Source: Saccharothrix longispora (GTDB lineage: Bacteria > Actinomycetota > Actinomycetes > Mycobacteriales > Pseudonocardiaceae). From it: a stretch of 64,000 nucleotides of DNA. The notes beneath the pieces are model-generated. The model worked only from the letters and a program-made list of their open reading frames with translations, did no database searches and was not told the DNA's origin. Every line of letters begins with the position of its first letter. Position 1 is the first letter of the stretch. The translations under genes and the position numbers were made by a program. The DNA is taken from positions 248,338-312,337 of the forward strand of contig NZ_NSDM01000005.1 of the NCBI RefSeq assembly GCF_030852425.1, written 5' to 3'. Positions 58,187-64,000 of this stretch are shown piece after piece.

Positions 58187-59727
58187 GCCTCCACCAGCTC
58201 GTCATCGACACCGCCGCCCGCCACCCCGACCGGCTCGCCGCGTCCTGCGCCGGGGCCGCGCTCACCTACCGCGAGCTGGACGAGGCCGCCGACCGGTTCG
58301 CGCACCGGCTGCGCGCCCTGGGCGTGGGCCGGGGCGACCGCGTGGTCCTGTGGTCGGACAAGTCCACCGACGTGGTCGCCGCCATGCAGGGCGTGCTCCG
58401 GCTCGGCGCGGCCTACGTGCCCATGGACCGGACCGCCCCGCTCGCCCGGGTCGTCATGCTCGCCGCGGACTGCGGCGCGGCGGCCGTCTGCGCCGACGCG
58501 GGCCGCCTCCCGGACCTGCGCGAGGCGATCGCGGGCACGGCGCCGTGCCTGGACCTGCACGACGACGAGGCCCGCGAGGTCGAACCGGTGCACGAGCGGG
58601 TGACCGACGACGACCTGGCCTACGTCCTCTACACCTCCGGTTCGACCGGTACGCCGAAGGGCGTGTGCGTCAGCCACCGCAACGCGCGGGCCTTCGTGGA
58701 CTGGGCGGTCGCCGAGCTGGACGTCCGCCCCGGGGACCGGCTGGCCAACCACGCGCCGCTGGTGTTCGACCTGTCGGTGCTCGACCTGTACGCGGCGTTC
58801 GCCACGGGCGCGTCCGTGCACCTGCTGCCCGCCGAGCTGGCCTACGCCCCCGCGCAGCTCGTGCGGTTCCTGCACGACGAGCGGATCAGCGTCTGGTACT
58901 CGGTGCCGTCCGCGCTGGTGCTGATGATCCGCGACGGCGGCCTGCTCGACGGCCCCGCGCCCGCCGCGCTGCGGGTGCTCTGCTTCGCGGGCGAGCCGTT
59001 CCCGATCGGCGGCGTGCGCGCCCTGGCCGGCTGGACCGACGCCCGCCTGCTCAACCTCTACGGCCCCACCGAGACCAACGTGTGCACCTTCCACGAGGTC
59101 ACCCCGGCGGACCTGGAGCGGGACCGGCCGGTGCCCATCGGCCTGGCCTGCTCCGGCGACACCGCGTGGGCCGAGCGCCCCGACGGCGCGGTCGCCGGTC
59201 CCGGCGAGGAGGGCGAGCTGCTGGTCGAGGGCCCGACCGTGCTGCTGGGCTACTGGGGCGCCCCGCCCCAGCGCGGCCCGTACCGCACCGGCGACGTGGT
59301 GCGCGTGCTCGACGACGGCTCGTTCGACTACGTCGGCAGGCGCGACCACACGGTCAAGGTGCGCGGCCACCGGGTCGGGCTGGGCGAGGTGGAGCTGGCC
59401 GTCGAGAGCCACCCGGACGTCGACGACGCCGCGGTGGTCGTGGCGGGCAGCGGCATCGACGCCCGCCTGGTCGCCTTCGTGGTGCCGGTGAGGGGCCGCA
59501 CCCCCGGGCCGCTGGGCGTCAAGGCGCACTGCGCCCGCCTCCTGCCGTCCTACGCCGTGGTCGACCGGGTCCACGTCACGGCGGACCTGCCGCGCACGTC
59601 CAACGGCAAGGTCGACCGGCCCGCCCTGGTCCGCAGGCACGAGGACCTGGTCGCGAGGCGGACCGAACGCAAGGAGCAGCCGGTGGTCGCCGACGCGTCG
59701 GCCGGCCCGGAGAGGAGTACGCCGTGA
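58183..59727 (+). CDS. L-prolyl-AMP ligase (PltF/RedM-like adenylation enzyme)
   Basis: A 514-aa stand-alone adenylation enzyme that activates L-proline and loads it on the small carrier protein. It has A3 YTSGSTGTPKGVCVSHRN, A5 NLYGPTETNVC, A7 YRTGDVVRVLDDG, A8 GRRDHTVKVRGHRVGLGEVE and A10 TSNGKVDRPALV. The stretch VFDLSVLDLYAAFATGASVH followed by SVWYSVPSALVLMI is the fingerprint of the proline-specific enzymes of pyrrole pathways (PltF, RedM, CloN4), different from ordinary NRPS A domains. It starts at a GTG overlapping the dehydrogenase stop by four bases. Confidence 0.92.
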   Translation: MSLHQLVIDTAARHPDRLAASCAGAALTYRELDEAADRFAHRLRALGVGRGDRVVLWSDKSTDVVAAMQGVLRLGAAYVPMDRTAPLARVVMLAADCGAAAVCADAGRLPDLREAIAGTAPCLDLHDDEAREVEPVHERVTDDDLAYVLYTSGSTGTPKGVCVSHRNARAFVDWAVAELDVRPGDRLANHAPLVFDLSVLDLYAAFATGASVHLLPAELAYAPAQLVRFLHDERISVWYSVPSALVLMIRDGGLLDGPAPAALRVLCFAGEPFPIGGVRALAGWTDARLLNLYGPTETNVCTFHEVTPADLERDRPVPIGLACSGDTAWAERPDGAVAGPGEEGELLVEGPTVLLGYWGAPPQRGPYRTGDVVRVLDDGSFDYVGRRDHTVKVRGHRVGLGEVELAVESHPDVDDAAVVVAGSGIDARLVAFVVPVRGRTPGPLGVKAHCARLLPSYAVVDRVHVTADLPRTSNGKVDRPALVRRHEDLVARRTERKEQPVVADASAGPERSTP

Positions 59728-60035
59728 AGCAAGGCGAAGTGGAACTCGCGCTGCTGGAGTTCATCCGGGAGGAGTTCCTGTGGGGTGACGAGGACCGGGA
59801 GCTGACCCTGTCCACGCCGCTGCTGGAGTGGGGCATCATCGACTCGCTGCGCACCGCGGTCCTGCTCACCCACGTCCGCGAGCGGTTCGGCGTGTACGTC
59901 TCGCACGCCAAGGTCAACTCGCGCAACTTCCGCGACATCACCAGCATCGCCGGCCTCGTGCTGGCCGAATCCCCCGAACACGACCCGCAGGCCGAACCGG
60001 TCGCGGCGAGCACCGCGGACAGGGAGAACTCATGA
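59724..60035 (+). CDS. Stand-alone peptidyl carrier protein for proline/pyrrole
   Basis: A 103-aa acyl-carrier protein. It carries its phosphopantetheine on the Ser of LLEWGIIDSLRTAVLLTHV; the DSL form replaces the usual GGHSL and is shared with PltL- and RedO-type pyrrole carriers. EFLWGDEDRELTLSTPLLEW and VNSRNFRDITSIAGLVLA complete the four helices; a disordered acidic tail follows. It holds the proline during oxidation and halogenation and then hands the pyrrole to the assembly line. The GTG overlaps the ligase stop and its stop overlaps the halogenase ATG (ATGA). GAGAGGAG is its ribosome site. Confidence 0.92.
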   Translation: MKQGEVELALLEFIREEFLWGDEDRELTLSTPLLEWGIIDSLRTAVLLTHVRERFGVYVSHAKVNSRNFRDITSIAGLVLAESPEHDPQAEPVAASTADRENS

Positions 60036-61375
60036 CCACCGACTACGACGTCGCGATCATCGGCGGCGGACCGGCCGGGTCCACCATGGCCTCCTACCTG
60101 GCGAGGGCCGGCCTGTCCGTGGTGGTGTTCGAGAGCGAGACGTTCCCGCGGCCGCACGTCGGCGAGTCGCTGGTGCCCGCGACCACGCCGGTGCTGAACG
60201 AGATCGGCGTGCTGGAGAAGGTCGACGAGGCGAAGTTCCCGAAGAAGTTCGGCGCGTCCTGGACGTCGGCGGAGTCCCGCGACATCCCGTTCATGGGCTA
60301 CCAGGGGCTGTCGCACGACTGGTCGGCGGAGATCCAGTTCGTCGAGCGCAACCAGCCGGGCGTGGACCGCGACTACACCTTCCACGTCGACCGCGCCCGG
60401 TTCGACTCGATCCTGCTGCGCCACGCCCAGGAGCAGGGCGCGACCGTGTTCAACGGCGCGCGGGTGCGCGACGTCGACTTCGACGACCCGGAGGCGGTCA
60501 AGGTGACCGTCCGCTTCGGGCCGCGCGACGCCGTATACACCGCGGGCATGGTGGTCGACGCGTCGGGCCGGCAGACGATGGTGGGCCGCAAGCTCAAGCT
60601 CAAGGTGTCGGACCCGGTGTTCGACCAGTACGCGCTGCACACCTGGTTCGAGGACCTGGACCGGGACGCCATCGCGCCCAACGCGTCCGTGGTCGACCAC
60701 ATCTTCGTGCACTTCCTGCCGATCAAGGACACCTGGGTCTGGCAGATCCCGATCACCGACACGATCACCAGCATCGGCGTGGTGACGCAGAAGAAGCGGT
60801 TCACCGAGGCCGGCACCGAACGCGAGCAGTTCTTCTGGGACTTCGTCGGCAGCCGCCCCGAGCTGGCCGAGGCGCTGAAGAAGGCGAAGCAGGTCCGGCC
60901 GTTCAAGGTCGAGGGCGACTACAGCTACGCGATGACGCAGATCTGCGGCGACCGGTTCGTGCTGATCGGCGACGCCGCCCGGTTCGTCGACCCGATCTTC
61001 TCCAGCGGGGTGAGCGTCGCGCTCAACAGCGCCCGCATCGCCGCGCAGGACATCATCGCCGCGCACGCCGAGGGCGACTACGCCAAGAAGCGGTTCGACA
61101 CCTACGAGACCAAGCTGCGCCGCGCGGTGAAGTACTGGTACGAGTTCATCTCGATCTACTACCGCCTCAACGTGCTGTTCACCGCGTTCGTGCAGGACCC
61201 GCGCTACCGCACCGACGTGCTCAAGATGCTCCAGGGCGACGTGTACGACGGCGAGGAGCCGAAGGCGCTGGCCGCGATGCGCGAGGTGGTGGCGGCCGTG
61301 GAGGCCGACCCGGACCACCTGTGGCACCCGTACCTCGGCTCGCTCCGGGCTCCGGCCGCCGCGCCGGGCTTCTGA
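60032..61375 (+). CDS. FAD-dependent pyrrolyl-PCP halogenase, PltA-like
   Basis: A 447-aa flavin-dependent halogenase acting on pyrrole-2-carboxyl-S-carrier protein. FAD motif AIIGGGPAGSTMASYLARAG, the loop HVGESLVPATTPVLNEIG, catalytic lysine in FPKKFGASWTS (Lys71/72), the halogenase motif TWVWQIPITDTITSIGVVTQ, and VLIGDAARFVDPIFSSGVSV. Over its whole length it follows PltA of pyoluteorin biosynthesis, which dichlorinates the pyrrole at C4 and C5, including the C-terminal WYEFISIYYRLNVLFTAFVQ and DPDHLWHPYLG. It depends on reduced flavin from a partner reductase not seen here. Whether one or two halogens are added cannot be told. Confidence 0.93.
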   Translation: MTTDYDVAIIGGGPAGSTMASYLARAGLSVVVFESETFPRPHVGESLVPATTPVLNEIGVLEKVDEAKFPKKFGASWTSAESRDIPFMGYQGLSHDWSAEIQFVERNQPGVDRDYTFHVDRARFDSILLRHAQEQGATVFNGARVRDVDFDDPEAVKVTVRFGPRDAVYTAGMVVDASGRQTMVGRKLKLKVSDPVFDQYALHTWFEDLDRDAIAPNASVVDHIFVHFLPIKDTWVWQIPITDTITSIGVVTQKKRFTEAGTEREQFFWDFVGSRPELAEALKKAKQVRPFKVEGDYSYAMTQICGDRFVLIGDAARFVDPIFSSGVSVALNSARIAAQDIIAAHAEGDYAKKRFDTYETKLRRAVKYWYEFISIYYRLNVLFTAFVQDPRYRTDVLKMLQGDVYDGEEPKALAAMREVVAAVEADPDHLWHPYLGSLRAPAAAPGF

Positions 61376-61379
61376 GTCG

Positions 61380-64000
<2,621 letters not shown>

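Overview
The window is about 73% GC and reads as the chromosome of a filamentous actinomycete, most likely of the order Pseudonocardiales (Saccharothrix, Actinosynnema, Lentzea, Kutzneria or a relative). I base this on codon use, frequent GTG starts, a WhiB protein, an ECF sigma factor beside a CU044_5270-type protein, a Wag31-like coiled-coil protein, DUF5994 and DUF6292 genes, and secreted cellulases behind CebR-type boxes. No rRNA, tRNA, CRISPR array, transposase or phage gene was seen.

Layout. 1-11 kb: housekeeping and stress genes (GCS2-type carboxylate-amine ligase, methyltransferase, Na+/H+ antiporter, MerR regulator with a B12-like domain, WhiB3/WhiD-type regulator, homocysteine methyltransferase, CorA, ATP-grasp enzyme, GlsB/YeaQ stress protein), with one frameshifted gene at 6764-7092. 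11-13.4 kb: a GNAT protein, then two decayed neighbours, a CBS-domain gene and an SLC13-type permease. 13.4-27.5 kb: secreted enzymes and their regulators (GH10 xylanase, sigma-70 family factor, secreted protease, LacI/MFS pair, polysaccharide deacetylase, beta-helix protein). 27.7-33.5 kb: a carotenoid tailoring cluster (CrtU-like, CruF-like, glycosyltransferase, CrtI-like) without crtE or crtB. 33.5-54 kb: regulators and transport (ECF sigma, Ser/Thr kinase, GntR/OsmC, TetR, ArsR with a His-rich MFS pump, NhaA), an internally deleted methyltransferase, a PoxB-like enzyme, a second protease and a GH12 endoglucanase.

54.4-64 kb: the left part of a nonribosomal peptide gene cluster, cut by the window end. 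In order it holds a clavaminate-synthase-like Fe(II)/2-oxoglutarate hydroxylase, a stand-alone adenylation enzyme, a four-gene cassette that turns proline into a halogenated pyrrolyl-carrier protein (dehydrogenase, prolyl-AMP ligase, carrier protein, PltA-type halogenase, all joined by 4-nt stop/start overlaps), an SbnA-type 2,3-diaminopropionate enzyme, and a PyrH-type tryptophan 5-halogenase. Together they predict a peptide built from a chlorinated pyrrole-2-carboxyl unit, 5-chlorotryptophan, 2,3-diaminopropionate and a hydroxylated amino acid. No condensation domain is inside the window, so the assembly line must lie further right.

Gene function is inferred by reading the proteins; no search was run. 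Start codons were chosen from Shine-Dalgarno spacing, overlaps and family length, and several are marked as uncertain.
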